DNA of 6,343 nucleotides from Candidatus Nomurabacteria bacterium. Lineage in GTDB: Bacteria > Patescibacteriota > Minisyncoccia > Phycocordibacterales > UBA9973. Made by a program: the position numbers and the translations under genes. Below are positions 1 to 5,547 of the stretch, piece after piece. The stretch covers positions 1 to 6,343 of the forward strand of contig JAIOPY010000072.1 of assembly GCA_021413625.1 (NCBI GenBank). The letters run 5' to 3'. The notes beneath the pieces are model-generated. The model was not told the origin of the DNA, searched no databases, and saw nothing but the letters and a program-made list of their open reading frames with translations. Within the stretch, counting starts at the first letter, position 1. Every line of letters starts with the position of its first letter.

Positions 1-849
1 ATGAATTTCATCAATGAAAAGAATTATTTTTCCGTCGGCTCGTTCAATTTCTTTCATTATGCCTTTTAATCGCTCTTCAAACTCACCACGATATTTTGTA
101 CCAGCAATAAGGGAACCCAGGTCTAGCGAAACAAGTTCTTTTTCCTTTAAAGATTCAGGGACATTACCTTTAGTAATTAATTGCGCCAACCCTTCCACCA
201 CTGCAGTTTTTCCAGTCCCCGCCTCTCCAATTAAAATGGGATTATTTTTGGTGCGGCGAGAAAGTATTTGCATGATACGAGTTATTTCTGTATCTCTGCC
301 AATAACTGGGTCTAATTTATCTTCTTTGGCTAATTTGGTTAAGTTGCGAGTATATTTAAGAAGCATTTTAAACTTTTTTGGTTCAGTAACATCAGTAATA
401 TTTTGACTTCGCAGTTCTTCTAAAACTTTTAGAACAGTGTCTTTATGAATTCGGAAACGAGCTAAAGTTTCGCGCGCCTCTCCTGTTACTTCAAGCATTG
501 CAATAAAAAGATGCTCGGTTGAAACAAAGTCATCTTTTAAAAATTCTGCGATTTTTGCTGAATGTTCTATGACCTGCGCTAAATCAGGGTTAAGGTAAAT
601 TTGATACGCTGGAGAAAGAGTACTGTGAGAATCAGGCAATTCAATAAGTTCCAAAACTGAATCCGTCAAAAGCATGGAGTCAATCTCCAGTTTGTCTAAA
701 ATTGAGTTCACCATGCTTTCCTCTTGTAAAAGCAGAGCTGCAAGCAAATGAAGAGAGGAAACATGGTTTACTCCACGTTCAATAGCAAGCTCGTGGGCTT
801 TTTTGATTGCATCTTTGGCTTTAGTTGTAAATTTGTTAAGTGGTGGCAT
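1..849 (-). CDS. ATP-dependent Clp ATP-binding subunit (ClpB/ClpC-type AAA+ unfoldase), N-terminal part
   Basis: Hexameric AAA+ chaperone of the Hsp100 family, which unfolds or disaggregates proteins in the cytoplasm using ATP. Reading back from the ATG at 849 gives 283 codons, open at the window edge. Two Clp_N repeats are visible (about residues 5-45, with the [17 protein letters not shown] segment, and about 90-130, with [12 protein letters not shown]). The linker [14 protein letters not shown] leads into the first AAA+ module, with Walker A GEAGTGKT at 208-215, the pore/sensor segment [12 protein letters not shown], and Walker B ILFIDEIH ending at 283. The family usually has GEPGVGKT, so the P-loop is slightly unusual but keeps G..GKT. 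The middle domain and second AAA+ module lie outside the window, so ClpB (disaggregase) and ClpC (protease partner) cannot be told apart. There is no Shine-Dalgarno; a TATAAT box sits 8 bases upstream of the start. Confidence 0.93.
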   Translation of the reverse strand, partial: MPPLNKFTTKAKDAIKKAHELAIERGVNHVSSLHLLAALLLQEESMVNSILDKLEIDSMLLTDSVLELIELPDSHSTLSPAYQIYLNPDLAQVIEHSAKIAEFLKDDFVSTEHLFIAMLEVTGEARETLARFRIHKDTVLKVLEELRSQNITDVTEPKKFKMLLKYTRNLTKLAKEDKLDPVIGRDTEITRIMQILSRRTKNNPILIGEAGTGKTAVVEGLAQLITKGNVPESLKEKELVSLDLGSLIAGTKYRGEFEERLKGIMKEIERADGKIILFIDEIH

Positions 850-857
850 ATATTTTT

Positions 858-863
858 ATTATA
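858..863 (-). promoter_or_regulatory. -10 box of the Clp ATPase gene
   Basis: On the minus strand a perfect TATAAT ends 8 bases before the ATG at 849, so transcription would begin at or within a base or two of the start codon. No convincing -35 box is found at 16-18 bases upstream (CTAGAG at spacing 17). The short distance matches the other promoters in this window. Confidence 0.45.
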
Positions 864-896
864 GTTAAAAATTCCTAAAACTCTAGTGAGATAATA

Positions 897-1652
897 CTAT
901 TCTGTCACCTGCGCTAAAGACTCAGAAATAACACTAATAGGCGCAAAGGAGTTAGTTTCATTAAAAAGCGCCATTCCTAAAACCTCTCCTTCTAGGTTAA
1001 GCACTATTCCACCAGCATTAGATAAAGTTGCATTTATTTTTAGATTTTTATCTCCTTCAAAAATCATTGAAGAAATATTATTACCCAAAACAAGTATCTT
1101 CTGACCAATTTTCATTTTGGACAAATCTCCAAAAACTGGAAGAGTGTAAGTTAAGACACTTTGTTCATCAACTGCTTTATCTACTTTTAGAAAAGAAAAA
1201 CCTCTAGAGTCGGTAGATAAAAATTCAGCTCTAAATTTTCCGCTATCGTTTTGAGCGAAATAAGTTCCTTTGCCTTGCACAAACAAAGCATCTGCAACAA
1301 TAATGTTTTTATCAGAAACAGCAAAACTACGTCCAGCAGAAACTTCCACTAAATCATTATTTTCATTTCTTATTTCTTTAGTCAAAATAAAGACAGCAGA
1401 TTTATTTTTAGCAATAGCATCCACGACTAAATCTTCTTCTTTAATCACAACAGTTTCTATAGTGGTCTTGCCTTCTACTTGTTGAATTTTCTCAACTGTT
1501 TGTTTAATAACACGGTTAATAGGCACGGTTACAGAGTCAGGCGCCTGCTCCATTAAAGTAACTGTAGTTATACCAGTGGCAATAGAAGTAATGAAGGAAA
1601 GAAGTATTGCGAGTAGTATTAACTGTGATTTGTTTAGGTCGTTAATATCCAT
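897..1652 (-). CDS. Membrane-anchored trypsin/HtrA-like protein, catalytic triad apparently lost
   Basis: This 251-residue protein has an N-terminal membrane segment (about residues 10-33), a short polar/coiled linker, and an extracytoplasmic domain that follows the order of an S1C/HtrA protease. AGRSFAVSDKNIIVADALF (106-124) lines up with the family's GSGVIID..G.IVTNNHVV. RGFSFLKVD (150-158) lines up with DLAVLKID. SNAGGIVLNLEGEVLGM (211-227) lines up with GNSGGPLVNLQGEVIGI, and NSFAPISVI (235-243) with the GFAIP segment. In this alignment the catalytic His falls on A122, the Asp on about G151 and the Ser on A213, so it is probably proteolytically dead. No PDZ domain follows. It may bind peptides, act as a scaffold or regulate another protease; the function is unknown. 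It starts 4 bases after the desulfurase stop, so the two may share a transcript, but an extended -10 just upstream suggests its own promoter. The fold assignment is by motif reading only. Confidence 0.75.
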   Translation of the reverse strand: MDINDLNKSQLILLAILLSFITSIATGITTVTLMEQAPDSVTVPINRVIKQTVEKIQQVEGKTTIETVVIKEEDLVVDAIAKNKSAVFILTKEIRNENNDLVEVSAGRSFAVSDKNIIVADALFVQGKGTYFAQNDSGKFRAEFLSTDSRGFSFLKVDKAVDEQSVLTYTLPVFGDLSKMKIGQKILVLGNNISSMIFEGDKNLKINATLSNAGGIVLNLEGEVLGMALFNETNSFAPISVISESLAQVTE

Positions 1653-1655
1653 AGG

Positions 1656-2471
1656 TTAATTATACCATTTTTTTAATTTCGTCAAAATTTCTTCCAAAGA
1701 TGCGACTGTGTAGTCAATATCTTTTTTATTAGTTCCTTTACCAAATGAAAAACGAACTCCGCCAATTTCAGGATTAGAACTTGGTCTAAGAGCTTCTATT
1801 ACATAGGAGCCATCTTTTTTAGAACTCTTACAAGCGCTTTTAGATGAGGTCATAATACCACAACTAGATAATTCAATTACCAAAAGGTCACTAGGGATTG
1901 TGGGAATAGTTATGCTTACACTATTTGGCAAACGATTCACTAAATCACCATTTACCAACATTCCCACATTCTTGAGAATATGAGAATGTTCAAGTTGATT
2001 GAAAAAATAATCCCGCAATAAAGTTAATCTTTTCACTTCCTTATCTTTATTCTGGTCCATTTCTTTAAACGCAGAGGAAAATTTTAAAATTTCTGCCAAG
2101 TTTTCTGTGCCAGGACGTAAGCCTAGTTCTTGGTCTCCCCCACCCATTATTCTAGAAATAGAAACATTATTTTTTTTATAAAGCACACCAACTCTCCCCG
2201 CTCCTTCTATTTTAGAGCCAGAGAGGGTCAGTAAATCTATACCTAATTTTTCTACATTTAAATCTAAATAGTTTGCTGCCTGAACCGCATCAGTATGAAA
2301 TACAGGATAGGTATTAGGCACTAGGCTTTTGGCTATAGTTTTCTTGTAGTGCCTAATTTCTTTAGCAATTTCTTTAATGGGCTGAATAGTTCCAATTTCG
2401 TTATTAGCATACATCACAGAAACTAAAATTGTATTATTTTTTAATACTTCTTTAATTTTTTTTGAACTCAC
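1656..2471 (-). CDS. Cysteine desulfurase (NifS/IscS family), N-terminally truncated
   Basis: PLP enzyme family that removes sulfur from cysteine for Fe-S clusters and tRNA thiolation. The 271 codons from the GTG at 2471 cover only the later part of the usual ~380-400 residues. Visible are VSVMYANNEIGTIQPI (17-32, PLP-stacking/Asn region), HTDAVQA (59-65, PLP Asp and Gln), SGSK (84-87) with K87 as the expected Schiff-base lysine (the usual His before it is Ser), GLRPGTEN (117-124), the mobile-loop cysteine in SSKSACKSS with C214, and GGVRFSFGKGT near the end. Conserved sequence (LEKRGFARITIVPVETNG) continues in frame upstream of the GTG back to the stop at 2616-2618, with no other ordinary start, so the GTG is only nominal. 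The N-terminal TEANN and His-containing PLP-contact segments are missing. As it stands the product is unlikely to be active. Confidence 0.8.
   Translation of the reverse strand: MSSKKIKEVLKNNTILVSVMYANNEIGTIQPIKEIAKEIRHYKKTIAKSLVPNTYPVFHTDAVQAANYLDLNVEKLGIDLLTLSGSKIEGAGRVGVLYKKNNVSISRIMGGGDQELGLRPGTENLAEILKFSSAFKEMDQNKDKEVKRLTLLRDYFFNQLEHSHILKNVGMLVNGDLVNRLPNSVSITIPTIPSDLLVIELSSCGIMTSSKSACKSSKKDGSYVIEALRPSSNPEIGGVRFSFGKGTNKKDIDYTVASLEEILTKLKKWYN
1659..1685 (-). promoter_or_regulatory. Internal promoter for the HtrA-like gene
   Basis: Minus strand TTGACG (1680-1685) and TATAAT (1659-1664) preceded by TGG, an extended -10. The spacer of 15 bases is short, but the extended -10 can compensate. 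The -10 ends 6 bases before the ATG at 1652 and lies within the last codons of the desulfurase, predicting a leaderless message. Confidence 0.5.
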
Positions 2472-2524
2472 TATTCCATTTGTCTCAACTGGAACTATGG
2501 TGATTCGGGCAAAACCCCTTTTCT

Positions 2525-2623
2525 CTAAAAGTGTATAGAACTTGGGTTCGGCAAGACGCCAGCAGCGTAATCTAGGTAGATTTTCTTTAGTTTTTTTCGG
2601 TCTTGGCCGTTTGATTTAGGCAT
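2525..2623 (-). pseudogene. N-terminal remnant of the cysteine desulfurase, out of frame with the rest
   Basis: A 32-residue reading frame from the ATG at 2623 ends at TAG 2525-2527. It contains LKKIYLDYAA and NPSSIH, the two signature motifs that open NifS/IscS proteins, but only four residues (GVLP) separate them, where the family has about 20. About ten bases after NPSSIH the sequence joins LLEKRGF in another frame, where the family has about 80 further residues including the TEANN and His PLP-contact segments. The gene therefore seems to have two internal deletions, the second also changing frame. The original ATG and a promoter-like upstream sequence are still present. Confidence 0.75.
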
Positions 2624-2639
2624 AAAAATAGTATATATT
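2611..2639 (+). promoter_or_regulatory. Promoter of the DUF4446-infB-rbfA cluster
   Basis: TTGATT (2611-2616), 17-base spacer, TATATT (2634-2639). The -10 ends 8 bases before the ATG at 2648, predicting a leaderless or nearly leaderless mRNA. The -35 lies within the desulfurase remnant on the other strand. Confidence 0.5.
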
Positions 2640-2658
2640 GAAAGTCTATGAATATAAA
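2630..2658 (-). promoter_or_regulatory. Promoter of the desulfurase gene (divergent)
   Basis: Minus strand TTTATA (2653-2658), 17-base spacer, TATACT (2630-2635). The -10 ends 6 bases before the original ATG at 2623. The -35 lies inside the start of the opposite gene, so this promoter overlaps the plus-strand one almost completely. Confidence 0.45.
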
Positions 2659-3106
2659 GCTCCAGATTATTTTTTTGGTTTTTACCCTTGTAAGCATTTT
2701 AATAGGGGCTTTTTGGGTAGTTAAAACAGAAAAACGCCTAAAAAGATTTTTCTTAGGGAAAAAAGCTAAAGATTTGGAATACACCATAATTACTCTTAGT
2801 GAAGATATTGAAAAACTAAAAAAAGCAAAAGAGAGCATGGAGAAAGACATTGCTTTAATTAATGCAAAACTTAAAAAAAGCATTCGTGGCTTAGAGACCA
2901 TACGCTTTAACCCGTTCCCTGACCAAGGCAGTAATCAAAGCTTTGCTATCTCTATGGCAAACGAAGATGGAGATGGCGTTGTGATTTCAAGTTTATATGC
3001 CAGAGAAAGAATGAGTGTTTTTGCTAAACCAATAAAAAATGGAAAGTCAGAATATGAATTAACCGCGGAAGAAAAAGAAGTTTTAGAGAAAGCCAGAGTA
3101 AAATAA
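2648..3106 (+). CDS. DUF4446 family membrane protein
   Basis: A 152-residue protein with one N-terminal membrane segment (about 5-25), a basic stretch, a Lys/Glu-rich probable coiled coil (about 40-82) and a small C-terminal domain. The C-terminal part has the signatures I associate with DUF4446: IRFNPF (85-90), SNQSFAISMANEDGDGVVIS (95-114), SLYARE (115-120), VFAKPIKNGKSEYELTAEE (124-142). Such proteins are common in Firmicutes and Patescibacteria, and their function is not known. The topology suggests a short external or internal N-terminus and a soluble C-terminal domain held close to the membrane. The stop codon is immediately followed by the infB start, so translation of the two is probably coupled. 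Confidence 0.85.
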   Translation: MNIKLQIIFLVFTLVSILIGAFWVVKTEKRLKRFFLGKKAKDLEYTIITLSEDIEKLKKAKESMEKDIALINAKLKKSIRGLETIRFNPFPDQGSNQSFAISMANEDGDGVVISSLYARERMSVFAKPIKNGKSEYELTAEEKEVLEKARVK

Positions 3107-4096
3107 ATGGAAAAAAATAATCAAAAACAAAATACAACAATAAGACCTCCTGTGGTAGTAATCATGGGTCATATTGACCATGGTAAATCAACCCTACTTG
3201 ATTATATAAGAAAAACCAACGTGGTAGAAAAAGAAGCTGGAGGCATTACCCAGCGTATTTCAGCCTATGAAGTAGTTCACAAAGACGAAGAAGGTAATGA
3301 CAGAAAAATAACTTTCCTAGACACTCCCGGTCATGAAGCTTTTTCAAAAATGCGTGAACGGGGCGCGCAAGTAGCTGACATTGCAATACTTTTAGTCTCT
3401 GCAGAAGACGGAGTAAAACCACAAACTCTAGAAGCTTGGAAGACCATAGTAGAAAGCAAAACCCCTGCTATTGTGGCTATTAATAAAATAGATAAACCTG
3501 GCGCGGATGTTGAAAAAACAAAAATGGGCTTAGCAGAAAATGAAATTTATTTAGAAAATTATGGAGGCAAGGTTCCTTTTACTTTAATTTCCGCTAAAAC
3601 TGGAGAAGGTATAGATAGTTTACTATCTTTGATAAATATTCTGGCAGACATGGAAGACTTTACTGGAGATGCAAATGTAAACGCTAGTGGCTATGTAGTT
3701 GAAACAAATCTAGACCCTAAATGCGGAGTAGAAGCTTCACTCATTATTAAAAATGGTTCACTAAAAAAAGGCATGCTAGTAGTGGTGGAAGACTGTATTT
3801 GCTCTACCCGAATGATGGAAAACTTCAAAGGCGAAAATATTAATGAAGCCACCTTCTCCTCCCCTATACGACTTATCGGTTTTGACAAAATGCCTAAAGT
3901 TGGAGCAGAGTTTAAATCTTTCTTAAAGAAAAATGAAGCTCTGGAATACATAGAAAGTTGGAAAATTAATTCCAAAAGCCCAATCAAAGCAACCAAAGGA
4001 ACCGAGGGGGCTATGGATAAAAAATTAATCCCAATTCTTTTAAAAGCTGATACTTCAGGCTCCATAGAAGCATTGGAAAGAAAATGCAGAATTTAA
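3107..4096 (+). CDS. infB: Translation initiation factor IF-2, GTPase and domain II (first part of a split gene)
   Basis: IF-2 brings initiator fMet-tRNA to the 30S subunit and promotes subunit joining. All G motifs are visible: G1 GHIDHGKST (21-29), G2 GGIT (45-48), G3 DTPGHEAF (72-79), G4 NKID (126-129) and G5 SAK (162-164). Domain II follows (about 190-285), and domain III begins at KLIPILLKADTSGSIEALE (306-324). The long N-terminal region of many bacterial IF-2 proteins is absent, as in other short IF-2s. After EALERK the frame runs into CRI and a TAA at 4094, while the homologous sequence continues at once in another frame (AEFKIIQKGAGPISESD). The start ATG directly follows the upstream stop and has no clear Shine-Dalgarno. 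As an essential protein, an unrepaired break here would be lethal unless bypassed, so error or deletion should be suspected. Confidence 0.93.
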   Translation: MEKNNQKQNTTIRPPVVVIMGHIDHGKSTLLDYIRKTNVVEKEAGGITQRISAYEVVHKDEEGNDRKITFLDTPGHEAFSKMRERGAQVADIAILLVSAEDGVKPQTLEAWKTIVESKTPAIVAINKIDKPGADVEKTKMGLAENEIYLENYGGKVPFTLISAKTGEGIDSLLSLINILADMEDFTGDANVNASGYVVETNLDPKCGVEASLIIKNGSLKKGMLVVVEDCICSTRMMENFKGENINEATFSSPIRLIGFDKMPKVGAEFKSFLKKNEALEYIESWKINSKSPIKATKGTEGAMDKKLIPILLKADTSGSIEALERKCRI

Positions 4097-4136
4097 AATA
4101 ATTCAAAAAGGCGCTGGCCCTATATCTGAATCCGAC

Positions 4137-4595
4137 ATGAAAAGCGTAAATGAAGAAACCCTTGTGATTGGCTTCAATGTGAAAGCCGATAAAAGCGCTA
4201 TTGAAGTGGCGGAAAAGAAAAACATAGTAATAAATTTCTTTGACATAATTTATAAAATGACAGAATGGCTAGCAGTAGAAATGGAAAACCGAAGACCAAA
4301 AATTGAAACTACTGAAGTTACTGGACGAGTGAAAGTGTTAAAAGCTTTTAGTAAAACCAAAGAAAGACAAATACTGGGAGGAAAAGTCGTGGAAGGCAGA
4401 ATTGCTTTAGAGAGAACTGTTAAAATTATGCGTAGAGAGTTTGAAATTGGTAAAGGTAAGATAGTAAACCTAGAAAAAGGCAAAGTGAAAGTCGGCTCTG
4501 TAGAAGAAGGCGACGAATTCGGCATGATGATTGAATCAAAAATAGAAATTGTTCCAGGCGATATTATTGAATCTTTTAATATTACTCAAAAATAA
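4137..4595 (+). CDS. infB: Translation initiation factor IF-2, C-terminal part (second part of a split gene)
   Basis: This frame holds the rest of IF-2: the end of domain III (VIGFNVKADKSAIEVAEKKN, about 10-29), the connecting helix (IIYKMTEWLAVEMENRRPK) and the C2 domain that binds the fMet-tRNA acceptor end (about 58-150, with VTGRVKVLKAFSKTKERQIL and the closing PGDIIESFNI). Homology starts before the nominal ATG, at about 4086 (AEFKIIQKGAGPISESD in the same frame), so the ATG at 4137 is an internal methionine and not the real start. No Shine-Dalgarno lies in front of it. The two pieces together would give about 495 residues. The stop abuts the rbfA start. Confidence 0.88.
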   Translation: MKSVNEETLVIGFNVKADKSAIEVAEKKNIVINFFDIIYKMTEWLAVEMENRRPKIETTEVTGRVKVLKAFSKTKERQILGGKVVEGRIALERTVKIMRREFEIGKGKIVNLEKGKVKVGSVEEGDEFGMMIESKIEIVPGDIIESFNITQK

Positions 4596-4940
4596 ATGAA
4601 AGATTTAAACATAAACCAAGATGGCAGACAAGGTAAGGCAGCTAACTTAATAAAAGAATTATGCGCTCAGTTTTTAGGACGTGAAAACAACAACACTTCT
4701 CTAATTACTGTGACTGCATGCTCTGTGTCCCCTGATTTAAAAAGGGCAACATTATTTATGACGGTACTCCCTGAAAATAAAGAGCAGGAAGCTTTAGGTT
4801 TTGTGAAAAGAAAAAGGTCTGAACTGCGAGAATATTTAAAGAAAAATATGGCAACTAAAACAATTCCTTTTATTGATGTCATGATAGACAAAGGTGAGAA
4901 GAATAGGCAAAAAATTGACGAATTGCTTTTAGAAAAGTAG
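4596..4940 (+). CDS. rbfA: Ribosome-binding factor A (RbfA)
   Basis: A 114-residue KH-fold protein that helps 30S subunit maturation around the 16S rRNA 5' domain. Visible are the N-terminal helix (RQGKAANLIKELCAQFLGR, 11-29), the strand LITVTACSVSPDLKRATLFM (36-55), typical of RbfA, the helix EALGFVKRKRSELREYLKKN, and the closing strand TIPFIDVMIDKGEKNRQKID (89-108). Length is normal for the family. The ATG follows the infB stop with no space (TAAATG), a classic infB-rbfA arrangement, and with no Shine-Dalgarno translation probably depends on ribosomes finishing infB. Confidence 0.9.
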   Translation: MKDLNINQDGRQGKAANLIKELCAQFLGRENNNTSLITVTACSVSPDLKRATLFMTVLPENKEQEALGFVKRKRSELREYLKKNMATKTIPFIDVMIDKGEKNRQKIDELLLEK

Positions 4941-4951
4941 GATTTAAATAA

Positions 4952-5007
4952 GGCCTGGTAGCCAAGTGGCATGAGCGTAGCGAACTGACAATATGCCATT
5001 CCTCTGC
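4952..5007 (+). pseudogene. Broken tRNA-Cys copy with a small hairpin insertion
   Basis: Bases 4952-4969 are identical to the first 18 bases of the intact tRNA-Cys at 5048, and 4997-5007 repeat its CATTCCTCTGC anticodon-arm segment (5071-5081). Between them, 27 bases replace the five bases TAAGG of the intact D-arm. The insertion is bounded by GGCAT (4968-4972) and ATGCC (4993-4997), which can pair. The 3' half of the anticodon stem and the T arm are missing, so no functional tRNA can form. It starts 11 bases after rbfA and may be transcribed with it. Confidence 0.7.
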
Positions 5008-5023
5008 GCAGGGTAATTATGAG

Positions 5024-5029
5024 TATAAT
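5024..5029 (+). promoter_or_regulatory. -10 box for tRNA-Cys
   Basis: A perfect TATAAT ends 18 bases before the tRNA. No good -35 box is seen at the expected distance (CCTCTG). Read-through from rbfA is an alternative source of the transcript. Confidence 0.35.
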
Positions 5030-5047
5030 TTGATAAAATAAAGTTTC

Positions 5048-5119
5048 GGCCTGGTAGCCAAGTGGTAAGGCATTCCTCTGCAAAAGGAATATACGGCGGT
5101 TCGATTCCGCCCCAGGCCT
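5048..5119 (+). tRNA. trnC: tRNA-Cys (anticodon GCA)
   Basis: A complete cloverleaf can be folded by hand. The acceptor GGCCTGG pairs with CCAGGCC (5112-5118), with discriminator T at 5119. The D stem is GCC/GGC, the anticodon stem TTCCT/AGGAA with loop CTGCAAA (GCA at 5080-5082), the variable loop TATAC, and the T arm GGCGG-TTCGATT-CCGCC. CCA is not encoded, so a CCA-adding enzyme is needed. A run of A then T follows (about 5121-5132) and may help end transcription. Confidence 0.96.
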
Positions 5120-5142
5120 CAAAATTTTTTTCTTATTTGTTG

Positions 5143-5224
5143 TGGGCAAGGAGGGACTCGAACCCTCAAGCCTTGCGGCATTAGTTCCTAAGACTAACGC
5201 GTATACCAATTCCGCCACTTGCCC
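5143..5224 (-). tRNA. trnL: tRNA-Leu (anticodon UAG)
   Basis: A class II tRNA of 82 bases with a long variable arm. The acceptor GGGCAAG pairs with CTTGCCC and the discriminator is A. The anticodon stem TTAGT/ACTAA encloses CTTAGGA, giving UAG (plus 5188-5190), which reads CUN leucine codons. The variable arm is TGCCGCAAGGCTTG-like, and the T arm contains GGTTCGAGTCC. CCA is not encoded. It is the last gene of a three-tRNA minus-strand array and faces the tRNA-Cys gene tail to tail. Confidence 0.96.
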
Positions 5225-5243
5225 AAAATTATTTTTTGCCTCA

Positions 5244-5262
5244 CACATTGCGAAGCAATGTG
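5244..5262. repeat. Inverted repeat between tRNA-Leu and tRNA-Lys
   Basis: CACATTGC (5244-5251) and GCAATGTG (5255-5262) form an 8-bp perfect stem with a 3-base loop. The stem covers the final two bases of tRNA-Lys on the minus strand, so it may mark or compete with 3'-end processing. No T-run follows on either strand, so it does not look like an intrinsic terminator. Confidence 0.6.
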
Positions 5263-5333
5263 CGCCCAGAGGGGATCGAACCCCCGACCTTATCCTTAAG
5301 AGGGATCTGCTCTACCAGCTGAGCTATGGGCGC
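5261..5333 (-). tRNA. trnK: tRNA-Lys (anticodon CUU)
   Basis: A 73-base cloverleaf. The acceptor GCGCCCA pairs with TGGGCGC and the discriminator is A. The D arm is GCTC-AGCTGGTA-GAGC, and the anticodon loop CTCTTAA gives CUU (plus 5298-5300). The first anticodon-stem pair (position 27-43) is a G-A mismatch and the other four pair. The T arm is GGGGG-TTCGATC-CCCTC with one G-U. CCA is not encoded. Confidence 0.95.
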
Positions 5334-5365
5334 ATTTCAAACTAACAATAACAAAACCTGCGGAG

Positions 5366-5447
5366 TGCCCGAGGTGGGGGTCGAACCCACATCCCTTGCG
5401 AGACACGATTTTAAGTCGTGCGCGTATACCAATTCCGCCACTCGGGC
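5366..5447 (-). tRNA. trnL: tRNA-Leu (anticodon UAA)
   Basis: A class II tRNA of 82 bases. The acceptor GCCCGAG pairs with CTCGGGC and the discriminator is A. The anticodon stem CACGA/TCGTG encloses CTTAAAA, giving UAA (plus 5411-5413), which reads UUA/UUG. The T arm contains GGTTCGACCCC. CCA is not encoded. It shares the ACTGG-type D arm and long variable arm with the Leu(UAG) gene nearby but is clearly a different isoacceptor. It is first in the minus-strand tRNA array, just behind a good promoter. Confidence 0.96.
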
Positions 5448-5457
5448 GATAGAATAG

Positions 5458-5486
5458 ATTATATGTATAAAATACTTAAATTACAA
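5458..5486 (-). promoter_or_regulatory. Promoter of the Leu-Lys-Leu tRNA array
   Basis: Minus strand TTGTAA (5481-5486), 17-base spacer, TATAAT (5458-5463). The expected start is a few bases ahead of the tRNA 5' end at 5447. It is divergent to the promoter at 5513 on plus. Confidence 0.6.
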
Positions 5487-5512
5487 GCTTTTTGAGCTCT
5501 TTAACCAAATAC

Positions 5513-5541
5513 TTGACTTTTATATATGAATATGCTATACT
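5513..5541 (+). promoter_or_regulatory. Strong promoter of the Thr-rich protein gene
   Basis: TTGACT (5513-5518), 17-base spacer, TATACT (5536-5541) with TGC directly before it (extended -10). The -10 ends 6 bases before the ATG at 5548, so the transcript should start at or next to the start codon. No Shine-Dalgarno fits in that space. Confidence 0.75.
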
Positions 5542-5547
5542 ATTAGT

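Noticed and set aside
14..406. Plus-strand open frame of 130 codons
   Set aside because: It is antisense to the clearly conserved Clp ATPase frame and its translation has no recognisable motif.
1270..1485. Plus-strand open frame of 71 codons
   Set aside because: Antisense shadow of the HtrA-like gene, with no start signal.
2587..2901. Minus-strand open frame of 104 codons
   Set aside because: Antisense to the DUF4446 gene, which has the conserved motifs; it also overlaps the desulfurase remnant in another frame.
3691..4065. Minus-strand open frame within infB
   Set aside because: Antisense to the conserved IF-2 domain II; Ser/Phe-rich shadow.
4070..4095. Programmed frameshift in infB
   Set aside because: The join needs a +1 or -2 change, while the A-rich run would favour -1; there is no RF2-like stop context, and conserved residues are missing, which frameshifting would not explain.
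4250..4525. Minus-strand open frame within the IF-2 C2 domain
   Set aside because: Antisense to conserved IF-2 sequence and without motifs.
4952..5030. Intron-containing tRNA-Cys
   Set aside because: Removing the insert would still leave no T arm and no 3' acceptor strand, and an intact tRNA-Cys lies beside it.
4667..5248. Minus-strand open frame of 193 codons across tRNAs and rbfA
   Set aside because: It reads through tRNA-Leu, tRNA-Cys and antisense rbfA; the translated text is tRNA sequence.
5142..5345. Plus-strand open frame of 67 codons
   Set aside because: It is the reverse complement of two tRNA genes, a common source of false proteins.
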